The notes under the pieces are model-generated. The model worked only from the letters and a program-made list of their open reading frames with translations. It did no database searches and was not told the DNA's origin. Below, piece by piece: positions 1 to 8,491 of a stretch of 10,009 bases of DNA. The position numbers and the translations under genes are program-made. Source of the stretch: Pseudomonadota bacterium (GTDB taxonomy: Bacteria > Pseudomonadota > Gammaproteobacteria > Xanthomonadales > Xanthomonadaceae); NCBI GenBank assembly GCA_023453655.1, contig JAEXTE010000304.1:1-10009 (forward strand). The letters are read 5' to 3'. Within the stretch, counting starts at the first letter, position 1, and every line of letters starts with the position of its first letter.

Positions 1-242
1 CGATCAGCACGCCGGCACCGCGCTATCCGCCCGACGCGCTGCGGGCGGGCACGTCCGGCGAAGTGCAGGTCGAGTTCACGGTCGGCGTCGACGGCTCCGT
101 GGACGGCGTGCGCGTGGTGCGCGCCAATCCGCCGCGCGTCTTCGACCGCGAGGCGGTCAACGCGGTGCGTCGCTGGCGCTTCGAGCCGGTGGGCGCGCCG
201 GTCACCACCCGCCGCACCATCAACTTCAGTCCGACCCAGTAA
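1..242 (+). CDS. TonB-family energy transducer, C-terminal fragment (5' end outside window)
   Basis: Reading from base 3 gives 79 residues ending in a TAA stop at 240-242; the start lies upstream of the window. The fragment is a TonB C-terminal domain: it begins near a TPAPRYPPDALR segment, followed by a G-x-V-x-V-x-F strand (GEVQVEFTV), a DGSV turn, a helix containing DREAVNAVRRWRFEP, and a short final strand. The 'A...W.F.P' pattern near the end is the hallmark of the family. Such domains couple the inner-membrane proton motive force (with ExbB/ExbD) to TonB-dependent outer-membrane receptors, by touching their TonB box in the periplasm. The N-terminal part is missing, so I cannot say whether this is a simple TonB or a fusion such as a TonB domain on an M56 peptidase. 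It runs into a strong terminator and converges on the neighbouring minus-strand operon. Confidence 0.85.
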   Translation, partial: ISTPAPRYPPDALRAGTSGEVQVEFTVGVDGSVDGVRVVRANPPRVFDREAVNAVRRWRFEPVGAPVTTRRTINFSPTQ

Positions 243-262
243 CCGGTCCGTCCGTCGCAACG

Positions 263-293
263 AAAAAAGCCCGGCGCTCGCCGGGCTTTTTTT
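263..293. terminator. Bidirectional rho-independent terminator
   Basis: A perfect 7-bp GC stem (GCCCGGC at 269-275, GCCGGGC at 280-286) with a 4-base loop is flanked by six A on the left (263-268) and seven T on the right (287-293). It therefore has a U-tract in both directions. It lies between the TonB-family gene (+) and the end of the ABC permease gene (-), and should stop both converging transcripts. The rest of 243-333 shows nothing else. Confidence 0.93.
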
Positions 294-333
294 CTGGTCC
301 GGCACCCGGCCGGACGCCCGCGGCGCGGCCGCG

Positions 334-1505
334 TCAGGCCGAGATCGCCAGCTTCTCCCGGTGGTACAGGCGGGCGGCCAGCAGCCACAGCACCAGCGCC
401 AGTCCGAAGCCCGCGCCCAGGTACACCGCCCATTCCTGCGCGGCCACCGCCTCGCTGCGCACCAGCTTCAGGATCATCTGGTTCTGCGCCAGGAACGGCA
501 CCGCGAACTGCCACAGCTGGTTCTTCACCGGGTTCACCATCAGCACGATGGTGGGGATCACCGGCAGGAACATCAGCACGCTCATGTAGCTCTGCGCCTC
601 CTTGACCGACTTCACGCTGGCCGCGATCAGGGTCAGCAGGGTGGTGCCGATCAGCACCATCGGCAGCAGCACCAGCAGCAGTTTGGCGATCACCGGCGTG
701 GACACGTCCACCAGCTGCATCGGGCCCGGCGCCAGCTGGAAGGAGAACTTCAGCGACAGCACCACCAGCAGCAGCGAGAGCATGCCGAACAGGCAGGCGG
801 CGAGGATCTTGCCGCTCATGATCGACGCGCGCGCCGCCGGCGTGGCCAGCAGCGGCTCCAGCGACTGCCGCTCGCGCTCGCCCGCGGTCACGTCGATCAC
901 CAGCGCCGCGCCGCCGAGGAAGCTCAGCAGGATCAGCAGGTAGGGCAGGAACGCCAGCAGCATCCCGCGCCGCGCCTCGGGCGTGGCCACGTCGCGCTGG
1001 CCGACCTGCACCGCGAATCCGGCCTCGGGACTGACCCCGCGGTTGATCCCGCGCAGCACGCCGACCGTGCGGCTGTACTCGAGCAGCACGCCGCGCACGC
1101 GGTTGACCGGGATCTGCGAGTCCTGGCGCGAGCTGTCGTAGATCAGCTCGACGCGCGCCGGCCGGCTGCCCCGCCAGCGCTCGCCGAACTCCGGGTCGAT
1201 CTTCAGCACCACGTCGAAGTCCTGGCTGCGCACCGCGCCTTCGGGATCCTGCGGGGCATCGATCGTGTCGATGTTGCGGCCCTTGAGGAAGGCGACCAGG
1301 TTGGGCGCGTGTTCGGCGCCGATCACCGGCAGCTCCAGCGTCGATTCGAGCTGGGTCCGCATCTTCTTCTCGGCCATCGCGCCCAGGCCCAGGATCAGCG
1401 CCGGGATCAGGATCGGGCCCATCAGCAGGCCCAGCGCCATGGTCTTGCGGTCGCGGAACAGGTCCACCAGCTCCTTCTTCGCGACGGTCCAGATCGCACT
1501 CATGC

Positions 1506-1509
<4 letters not shown>
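334..1509 (-). CDS. natB: ABC-2 exporter permease, NatB-like
   Basis: The protein has 391 residues and is the membrane subunit partnering the ATPase encoded just upstream. The N-terminus is cytoplasmic with a KKELVDLFRDRKT segment, followed by a first membrane helix (about 24-44). A large extracytoplasmic domain (about 45-183) follows, then a cluster of five or six helices (about 184-206, 232-256, 272-297, 308-326, 362-379). The loop after the second helix carries GERERQSLEPLLATP (210-224), a signature of the NatB/ABC-2 permease branch. NatB of Bacillus subtilis takes part in ATP-driven Na+ extrusion, but relatives export other substrates, so the substrate here is unknown. The start is chosen at 1509 because it forms an ATGA overlap with the ATPase stop and has a GGGAG ribosome site 7 bases upstream. 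An in-frame ATG two codons later is the alternative. A longer open frame reaching 1644 is only antisense-free read-through of the ATPase gene. The gene ends 41 bases before the terminator. The symbol is by resemblance only. Confidence 0.85.
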
Positions 1510-2249
<740 letters not shown>

Positions 2250-2294
2250 GGGAAGGTCCGTGTTCTCGAATGGGGTGTGGAGCGCACAGCGCGA

Positions 2295-3812
2295 TTACGG
2301 CTCCCAGCCGTAGTTGCCGGCGAACGGCGGCTGCGCGCTCAGGCGCTCCAGGCAGGTCGCGTCGAGGGCGGACGCATCGGCGCCTTCGACGAACTGCGCG
2401 AACAGCTTGGGCATGCAGCCGGTGCCGAGCACGCTGTGGCCCTGGCCCGGCAGCACCAGGTGGCGGCCATTGGGCAGCCCTTCGACCACCTCGTCGCCGT
2501 AGCGGGGCGGGGTGACCGGGTCGTACTCGCCGCTGATCGCGAGCACCGGCAGGTCGCCCGCCAGCGGTTCGCGGAAGCGCTCGCTGCGCGTGCCCTTGGG
2601 CCACACCGCGCACTGCGCGCGCAGGGTGTCGACCAGGATCGGGCCGAGCACGGTGCCCGCGTCGTCCGCGCCGGCTTCGCCGAACTCGTCGGCGTCCTCG
2701 CTGCAGCTCACCGACAGGCCCATGCCCACCGCCATCGCGTCGCCCATCTGCCCGGCGAGCATGCGCGACTGCGCCAGCAGGCTTTCGTAGCGCTGCTGCG
2801 AGGCCTCGTGCAGTACCAGCGGCAAGGTGGCCGCCATCGACGGCTGGTAGGCGTACAGGCGCAGCAGGCTGGCCAGGTGCACGTACCGCGGCACTTCCTC
2901 GCGCCACTCACCGGAGACGGGGTCGCGGTAGCGCACCGGCGCGATGCCGCCGGCCTGCAGCCGTTCGCGCACCACGGTCAGCTGTCGGCGCGGGTCGCCG
3001 AGGTTGGCCAGGCAGGCCTCGCTGGCGCGGCAGCGCTGGAACTGCGCGTCCAGCGCGTCCTCCAGGTTGCGCGCGTGGTCGAGCCCCAGTACCAGCGAGT
3101 TGGGCACCACCGAATCGAGCACCACGGTGCGGGTGTGCTGCGGGTACGCGGCCGCGTACTGCTGCGCCACGCGCGTGCCGTAGGACACGCCGACCAGGTT
3201 GATCTTTTCGACGCCCAGGCGGCTCCGCACCAGGTCGAGGTCGCGGACGTGGTCGCCGGTGGTGTAGAAGCGCAGGTCGCTGCTCTCCTGCAGCGTGTCG
3301 CGGCAGGCCTCGGTCAGCCGCACCAGCGCCTCGATGCTGTCGTTCTCCGGATCCGCCAGCACCTCCTCGTTGTTAAAGTCCGGACAGTGCAGCGGGTTGG
3401 AGCCGCCGGTGCCGCGCGCGTCCACCAGCACCACGTGGCGGTTGCGGCGCGCGTCGGCGAAGGCCTCGGCGACCGACGGGTAGCTCTCCAGCGCCGACTG
3501 TCCCGGGCCGCCGGCGATCATGAAGATCGGATCGGCCTCGGCCATGCCCTTGGCCGGCACCAGCGCGATCGCCAGCGCGATGCGGCGTCCATCGGGCGCG
3601 TCGTGGTTCTCGGGCACCTCGAGCGTGCCGCACTGCGCCTCGACCGCGTTGTTGCCGGGACCGGGCAGGGAGCAGGGCTCGAACGCGAGTTCGCCGTAGT
3701 GCACGCGACCCTGCGCGTCGGCCTGCGGGCCGGTGCCGCGGCCGCCGCCGCCGTCGCAGGACGCCAGCAGCAGGCTGCCGGCGAGGGGGACCAGGTAGAG
3801 CAGGCGCTTCAT
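2295..3812 (-). CDS. Alpha/beta-hydrolase lipoprotein, tripeptidyl-aminopeptidase (TAP-like) type
   Basis: The 505-residue protein begins with a lipoprotein leader: basic KR, a hydrophobic core and the lipobox LASC, giving lipidated Cys19. The mature part matches the secreted prolyl/tripeptidyl aminopeptidase group of alpha/beta hydrolases. It has an oxyanion segment GGPGQS (101-106), VDARGTGGS (130-138), the nucleophile elbow GVSYG with Ser210, a cap region, a C-terminal TAP-like domain with Asp431 in GEYDPVTPP, and His459 in GQGHS. Several cysteines suggest disulfides, consistent with the periplasm. Members release short peptides or single residues from N-termini; the exact specificity is unknown here. 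Residue +2 after the lipid Cys is Asp, which in E. coli retains lipoproteins in the inner membrane. The start at 3812 overlaps the XRE stop as ATGA and has GGAG 8 bases upstream. A longer frame to 4016 is excluded because it runs through the XRE gene and would bury the signal peptide. Confidence 0.9.
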   Translation of the reverse strand: MKRLLYLVPLAGSLLLASCDGGGGRGTGPQADAQGRVHYGELAFEPCSLPGPGNNAVEAQCGTLEVPENHDAPDGRRIALAIALVPAKGMAEADPIFMIAGGPGQSALESYPSVAEAFADARRNRHVVLVDARGTGGSNPLHCPDFNNEEVLADPENDSIEALVRLTEACRDTLQESSDLRFYTTGDHVRDLDLVRSRLGVEKINLVGVSYGTRVAQQYAAAYPQHTRTVVLDSVVPNSLVLGLDHARNLEDALDAQFQRCRASEACLANLGDPRRQLTVVRERLQAGGIAPVRYRDPVSGEWREEVPRYVHLASLLRLYAYQPSMAATLPLVLHEASQQRYESLLAQSRMLAGQMGDAMAVGMGLSVSCSEDADEFGEAGADDAGTVLGPILVDTLRAQCAVWPKGTRSERFREPLAGDLPVLAISGEYDPVTPPRYGDEVVEGLPNGRHLVLPGQGHSVLGTGCMPKLFAQFVEGADASALDATCLERLSAQPPFAGNYGWEP

Positions 3813-4009
3813 GCGGAAGTCTCCGGGAAGAAAATCGATTCGATGGTGGCGTCGAACACGGCCGCGATCCGGAACGCCAGCGGCAGGCTGGGATCGTACT
3901 TGCCGGTTTCGATCGAGTTGATGGTCTGTCTCGACACTTCGAGACGCTCGCCGAGCTGCGCTTGTGACCAGCCGTGCGCCTCGCGCAGTTCGCGGACGCG
4001 GTTCCTCAT
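3809..4009 (-). CDS. Short XRE/Cro-family helix-turn-helix regulator
   Basis: The 66-residue protein is essentially one DNA-binding domain. Helix 1 is VRELREAHGWSQ. The helix-turn-helix is SQAQLGERL (15-23) followed by the recognition helix VSRQTINSIETGKYDPS (25-41). Then comes LAFRIAAVFDATIESIFFPE, the conserved tail of the small Cro-like group (IExGKYxPSLxLAFxIA...IExIF). No sensor domain is present, so input must come from elsewhere. The stop overlaps the peptidase-lipoprotein start (ATGA), implying translational coupling. A polytopic membrane protein ends 7 bases upstream. Small XRE proteins of this type often sit next to small membrane proteins that are thought to modulate them. Its likely target is the pair of palindromes at 4648-4708, which would make it autoregulatory; this is inference. 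The ribosome site is weak (GAG, 6 bases upstream). Confidence 0.9.
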   Translation of the reverse strand: MRNRVRELREAHGWSQAQLGERLEVSRQTINSIETGKYDPSLPLAFRIAAVFDATIESIFFPETSA

Positions 4010-4016
4010 CGCGCAC

Positions 4017-4601
4017 TCATTCGTAACGCCGCGCGATGGCGCCGCGACCCACGCCGTAGGCGGCGCAGATCAGCGGGAAGACCCAGATCATCGCGTCGCG
4101 GGCCGCGATCTCGACCAGCCGCGCCGACTGCAGCAGGCCGCCCGCCATGTACAGCAGCGAGACCACCCCCGAGGCGACGGCGAGCGAGACGAGCTCGATG
4201 CGCTGCTGCAGCTCGTCGAGCGCGCGCAGGTAGCGCGCCATCGCCAGCAGGGCGGCCACGATCGGCAGCAGCGGCAGCAGCGCGACCGCCGCCCGCAGCG
4301 GCATCGGATCGACCCGCTTGAGCAGCCAGAGCGAAGCCGCCAGCGCCAGTACGTAGGCCAGCATCGCCATGCCGCCCTCGAGCAGGTAGCGGCGGGCGAC
4401 CGGTGGCGACGCGACGTCGATGCCCATCGGGTCCCGGTTGGTCAGGCACATCGCGCCGATCAGCAGCGCTCCGACGCACAGCACCACGGCCGACCCGCGA
4501 TCCAGTCCCGGCAGCAGGCCGGGGGCCACCAGGCGGGCCACCCCAGGCGCACCCAGCAGCAGCGCCAGCCCGAAGGTGACGGCGCGGCCGCTCATGCGCA
4601 T
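4017..4601 (-). CDS. Polytopic inner-membrane protein of unknown function, partner of the XRE regulator
   Basis: The 194-residue protein has about six predicted membrane helices (roughly 8-30, 36-53, 75-95, 103-124, 136-157 and 168-184), short loops and no recognisable catalytic motif. Between helices 4 and 5 lies ARYLRALDELQQRIELVSLA. This 'LDELQ-RI' segment recurs in small membrane proteins encoded beside short XRE regulators and may be the cytoplasmic contact region; that role is inference. The function is unknown to me. It is the first gene of the five-gene minus-strand run, and the XRE gene starts 7 bases after its stop. Two ATG codons (4601 and 4595) could start it. Neither has a good ribosome site, and the upstream one is used here. 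The candidate operator palindromes lie 47 to 107 bases upstream of the start. Composition is like its neighbours. Confidence 0.75.
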   Translation of the reverse strand: MRMSGRAVTFGLALLLGAPGVARLVAPGLLPGLDRGSAVVLCVGALLIGAMCLTNRDPMGIDVASPPVARRYLLEGGMAMLAYVLALAASLWLLKRVDPMPLRAAVALLPLLPIVAALLAMARYLRALDELQQRIELVSLAVASGVVSLLYMAGGLLQSARLVEIAARDAMIWVFPLICAAYGVGRGAIARRYE

Positions 4602-4647
4602 GGGCGCAGCCCGGCGGGAGGCAGTGGCAGGGACATCGCGATCCCGT

Positions 4648-4665
4648 TGTCAAGGAAGCTTGACA
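4648..4665. promoter_or_regulatory. Operator-like palindrome, gene-proximal copy
   Basis: TGTCAAGG-AA-GCTTGACA is an 18-bp dyad with one mismatch between its 8-base arms (the innermost G/G pair). It is nearly identical to the copy at 4691-4708, and the centres are 43 bp apart, close to four helical turns. It sits in the leader of the membrane protein-XRE operon. The outer arm contains TTGACA on either strand, a perfect -35 hexamer, so bound protein would compete with RNA polymerase. Binding by the adjacent XRE protein is inferred from position only. Confidence 0.65.
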
Positions 4666-4690
4666 TCAGGATGCCGCCGCGCGCCGGCCG

Positions 4691-4708
4691 TGTCAAGCAA
4701 GCTTGACA
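4691..4708. promoter_or_regulatory. Operator-like palindrome, distal copy, with embedded -35 box
   Basis: TGTCAAGC-AA-GCTTGACA is a perfect inverted repeat (8-base arms, 2-base centre) and is notably AT-richer than the surrounding GC-rich DNA. On the minus strand it contains TTGACA (4696-4691). Seventeen bases further is CATCCT (4673-4668), a poor -10 match that lies just upstream of the second palindrome. This would place the operon promoter between and over the two sites, the usual arrangement for Cro-type autorepression. The promoter assignment is weak; the palindrome itself is certain. Confidence 0.7.
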
Positions 4709-4750
4709 TGCCGCCGTCGACCGGCGTCCATGCACGCGCGATGGCGGCCT

Positions 4751-4767
4751 ACCGGGCGACGCCCGGT
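4751..4767. repeat. Short perfect hairpin downstream of the flavoprotein reductase gene
   Basis: ACCGGGC-GAC-GCCCGGT has a 7-bp perfect stem and 3-base loop, 39 bases past the reductase stop in its direction of reading. No U-tract follows on the minus strand, so it is not a classical intrinsic terminator. It could slow polymerase or protect the mRNA 3' end, or be chance in GC-rich DNA. The remainder of the 204-base gap 4602-4805 holds only the two palindromes. Confidence 0.4.
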
Positions 4768-4805
4768 CCGCGGGGCCAGGCGGCGCGTCCTCGGCGGGCC
4801 TGTGC

Positions 4806-5570
4806 CTACTTGCTGCTGACGTACTTCTCGCGGCGGATCCGCGGTACCGGCAGGCCCGCGTCCTTCAGCGCCTCGAAGCAGGCGTCGACCATGTTCGGGT
4901 TGCCGCACAGGTAGGCGATGTCGCCCCCGGCATCGGGCGCGAACTCGGCCAGGAACTGCTGCACATAGCCGGAGCGCACGTCCACATGCGCCTGCGGCGA
5001 ACCCGCCTCCGGAAGTTCCCGCGAGAAGCAGGGCACGAAGCGGAAGCCGGGATTGCGTCGCGCAAAGGCGCGGAACTCGTCGCCGTACAGCAGCTCGGCC
5101 GGGCTGCGCGCGCCGAACAGCAGCACGACCTCGATGCCGCGTTCGGCGATCGCCTTCTCCAGCAGGGGCAGCATGGCGCGGTATGGGGTCACGCCGGTGC
5201 CGGTCCCGATCAGCAGGTAGCGGCGGTTGGCATCGTTCGGCATCAGGCAGAAGCGCCCGAACGGACCGCTGGCCTGCACCGTGCCGCCTTCCGCGAGGTT
5301 CTCGAACAGCGCGGTCGCCGCGCCCCCTGGCACGTAGCTGACCGCGATCTCCACCGCATCGCCCGGCCCCAGCGCGTGGTCGTGGATCGTCGCCAGCGAA
5401 TACGAGCGCTTGGTCGGCGTGCCGTCCGCGTACTGGAAGTGCACCTGGATGAACTGTCCGGGGATGAAATCCAGCGGCTGCCCGTCGTCGCGGGAAAAGG
5501 TGAGGTGCGCGACCGACGGCGCGAGCATGCGCCGTCCGGTGAGCCTGAGCGGGAACTGGACGATGGCCAA
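4806..5570 (-). CDS. Ferredoxin-NADP(+) reductase-type FAD flavoprotein
   Basis: The 254-residue protein has the two-domain FNR fold. The FAD domain carries RSYSLA (55-60), which contacts the flavin, and GPFGRF (102-107). The NAD(P)H domain carries GTGTGVTPYRAM (122-133), LFGAR (151-155) and CGNPNMV (222-228), and the chain ends in EKYVSSK. It would be a soluble cytoplasmic enzyme moving electrons between NAD(P)H and ferredoxin, flavodoxin or a similar carrier. Lacking an iron-sulfur domain, it is a stand-alone reductase, of the size of bacterial Fpr enzymes. The start is unsettled. The only canonical codon that keeps the first beta-strand is TTG at 5570, without a clear ribosome site. An in-frame ATG at 5528 (residue 15) has a GGA-containing leader but would remove that strand. 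A stop 16 codons upstream excludes longer forms. It is divergent from yadG, sharing a roughly 100-base intergenic region. Confidence 0.88.
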   Translation of the reverse strand: MAIVQFPLRLTGRRMLAPSVAHLTFSRDDGQPLDFIPGQFIQVHFQYADGTPTKRSYSLATIHDHALGPGDAVEIAVSYVPGGAATALFENLAEGGTVQASGPFGRFCLMPNDANRRYLLIGTGTGVTPYRAMLPLLEKAIAERGIEVVLLFGARSPAELLYGDEFRAFARRNPGFRFVPCFSRELPEAGSPQAHVDVRSGYVQQFLAEFAPDAGGDIAYLCGNPNMVDACFEALKDAGLPVPRIRREKYVSSK

Positions 5571-5616
5571 GACGGGAATGGGACGGTGCGGCCCGGGAGT
5601 GGGTCGACGGGCCGCC

Positions 5617-5622
5617 TATACT
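5617..5622 (+). promoter_or_regulatory. Candidate -10 box in the reductase/yadG divergent region
   Basis: TATACT matches the sigma-70 -10 consensus at five of six positions and is the only AT-rich core in the 100-base divergent gap. Transcription would begin near 5629, about 42 bases before the yadG ATG at 5671. No convincing -35 hexamer is seen 16-18 bases upstream. On the other strand the same island reads TAGTAT, a four-of-six match that could serve the reductase gene. It may thus be a bidirectional promoter core. Confidence 0.4.
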
Positions 5623-5670
5623 AGCGGCTTGCCGCGAACGGCGCGGCCAAAGCCCCCGCGACGGACCCCG

Positions 5671-6635
<965 letters not shown>

Positions 6636-6639
<4 letters not shown>

Positions 6640-7451
6640 GCAGCGTGCGCAACGACATCGACACCGCGACACCGGCCACGGACGCGCGCCTGCACTGGGT
6701 GGCGCTGGTCACCATCATGCGGCGCGAGGTCGCGCGGATCCTGCGGATCTGGGGCCAGACCCTGGTGCCGCCGGCGATCACGATGACGCTGTACTTCCTG
6801 ATCTTCGGCGGCCTGATCGGATCGCGCATCGGCGACATGGGCGGCTACAGCTACATGGAGTTCATCGTCCCCGGGCTGGTGATGATGAGCGTGATCCAGA
6901 ACAGCTACGGCAACATCTCCTCGAGCTTCTTCGGCGCCAAGTTCGGCCGCCACATCGAGGAAATGCTGGTCAGCCCGATGCCGAGCTGGGTGATCCTGGG
7001 CGGCTACGTCGCCGGCGCGGTGCTGCGCGGGCTGATGGTGGGCGCGATCGTGCTGTGCATCGCCATGCTGTTCACGAGCGTGCGCATCCCGCATCCACTG
7101 GTGACCCTGAGCACGGTGCTGCTGGGCGCCACGATCTTCTCGCTGGCCGGTTTCGTCAACGCGGTCTACGCCAGGAAGTTCGACGACGTGGCGATCGTGC
7201 CGGTCTTCATCCTGACCCCGCTCACCTACCTGGGCGGCGTGTTCTATTCGATCACCCTGCTGCCGGGCTGGGCGCAGGCGGCCACCCACGCCAACCCGAT
7301 CTTCTACATGGTCAACGCCTTCCGCTACGGCCTGCTCGGCACCTCCGACGTGCCGCTGTGGGTCGCCTACGCGCTGATGCTGGCCTTCATCGCCGGCCTG
7401 GGCACGTTGTCGCTGTGGCTGCTGCGCCGCGGCGTCGGGCTGCGCAGCTGA
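6636..7451 (+). CDS. yadH: ABC-2 transporter permease YadH
   Basis: The 271-residue polytopic inner-membrane protein resembles E. coli YadH strongly. Shared blocks include RIWGQTLVPPAITMTLYF, LIGSRIGDM, SYMEFIVPGLVMMSVI, SSFFGAKF, and the late PVFILTPLTYLGGVFYS and GLRS terminus. Six membrane helices are expected, as in the ABC-2 family. The N-terminus is about 15 residues longer than in E. coli, with a soluble ATPATDARLHW leader. The start at 6636 overlaps the yadG stop and has AGGAG 8 bases upstream, so it is well supported. It would form the transport channel with YadG. The stop shares one base with the next gene (TGATG), tying transporter and dehydrogenase-like gene into one operon. Confidence 0.95.
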
Positions 7452-8389
7452 TGCGGGTGCTGGTGCTCGGCGCCGGCGGCACCGGCGGCTACTTCGGCGG
7501 CCGCCTGTCGCAGTCGGGCGCCGACGTCAGCTTCCTGGTGCGTCCGGCGCGCGCGGCGCAGCTGCAGCGCGACGGCCTGCGCATCCGCAGCCCGCTCGGC
7601 GACGCGCAGCTGCCGGTGCGCACCCTCACCGGCGACACGCTGCCGGCGGCGGTGGCGCAGGCGCCGTTCGACCTGGTCGTGCTCTCGTGCAAGGCCTACG
7701 GCCTGGACGAGGCGATCGAGGCCGTCGCTCCCGCGATGGGGGCCGCCACCACCCTGCTGCCGATCCTCAACGGCCTGCTGCACTACCCGGTGCTGGACGC
7801 GCGGTTCGGGCGCGAGCGGGTGCTGGGCGGGCTGTGCTTCATCAGCGCCACCCTCGCCGCCGACGGCGCGATCGACCACCTGGGCCGCCCGGCCTCGATC
7901 ACCTTCGGCGAGCGCGATGGCGGCTCCAGCGCACGCGTGGACGCGTTCGCCGCGCTGTGCGCCCGCGCCGGCATCGACCATCGCGCCACTGCGGACATCG
8001 CGCAGGAGCAGTGGATCAAGTTCAGCTTCCTCGCCGCGCTGGCCGCCGGTACCTGCCTGATGCGCGCCAGCGTCGGCGAGATCGTCGCGGCCGAAGGCGG
8101 TGCAGCGTTCATGGCCGCGCTGCACGACGAATGCCTGGCCGTTGCCGTGGCCGGGGGCCAGCCGGTGCCGGAGAAGGCACGCGATATCGCGCGCGCCACC
8201 CTGGTCGACCCGGCGTCCGCGGTGAAGGCGTCGATGCTGCGCGACCTCGAGGCCGGCGCACGCGTGGAAGCCGGACACATCGTGGGCGACATGCTGCGGC
8301 GCGCGCGGTCGGCCGGCATCGCCGCACCCTGCCTGCATGCGGCGTGGGTGCATCTGCAGGCCTACGAACGGCAGCGGCGCGGGGACTGA
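7451..8389 (+). CDS. panE: 2-dehydropantoate 2-reductase (ketopantoate reductase) family protein
   Basis: The 312-residue protein begins directly with a Rossmann nucleotide motif, GAGGTGGYFG (7-16). Residues equivalent to those of E. coli PanE are in place: Lys81 in SCKAYG, Asn107 in LNG (usually QNG), catalytic Lys190 in EQWIKF, and the acid Glu273 in RVEAGHIVGD. The family reduces ketopantoate to pantoate with NADPH in pantothenate and coenzyme A synthesis. Many genomes carry several paralogues with other or unknown substrates, so the pathway role is probable, not proven. The ATG overlaps the yadH stop by one base and has no strong ribosome site of its own, suggesting translation by termination-reinitiation. 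No terminator is evident downstream. Length and motif spacing are normal. Confidence 0.85.
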   Translation: MRVLVLGAGGTGGYFGGRLSQSGADVSFLVRPARAAQLQRDGLRIRSPLGDAQLPVRTLTGDTLPAAVAQAPFDLVVLSCKAYGLDEAIEAVAPAMGAATTLLPILNGLLHYPVLDARFGRERVLGGLCFISATLAADGAIDHLGRPASITFGERDGGSSARVDAFAALCARAGIDHRATADIAQEQWIKFSFLAALAAGTCLMRASVGEIVAAEGGAAFMAALHDECLAVAVAGGQPVPEKARDIARATLVDPASAVKASMLRDLEAGARVEAGHIVGDMLRRARSAGIAAPCLHAAWVHLQAYERQRRGD

Positions 8390-8433
8390 GTCAGGCGACG
8401 CTGCATCGCGCCGCCGAAGCGCCGCGACCACGC

Positions 8434-8462
8434 TGCGACAAGTCGCGACAGTCGTGTACGCT
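8434..8462 (+). promoter_or_regulatory. Candidate promoter with tandem small dyads upstream of the OmpA-like lipoprotein gene
   Basis: Two adjacent dyads, CGAC-AA-GTCG (8436-8445) and CGAC-A-GTCG (8446-8454), form a direct repeat of GCGACA. GCGACA at 8435-8440 matches the -35 consensus at four of six positions, and TACGCT at 8457-8462 is a weak -10 with 16-base spacing. It lies 30-58 bases before the ATG at 8492. The dyads could be a regulator site, but both they and the promoter may be chance in GC-rich DNA. Confidence 0.3.
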
Positions 8463-8491
8463 CCGCGCTTCGTGCCGAAACGGAGTAACGG

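Noticed and set aside
4751..4767. The hairpin after the reductase gene as an intrinsic terminator
   Set aside because: The stem is perfect, but no U-tract follows in either direction, so it is listed only as a repeat.
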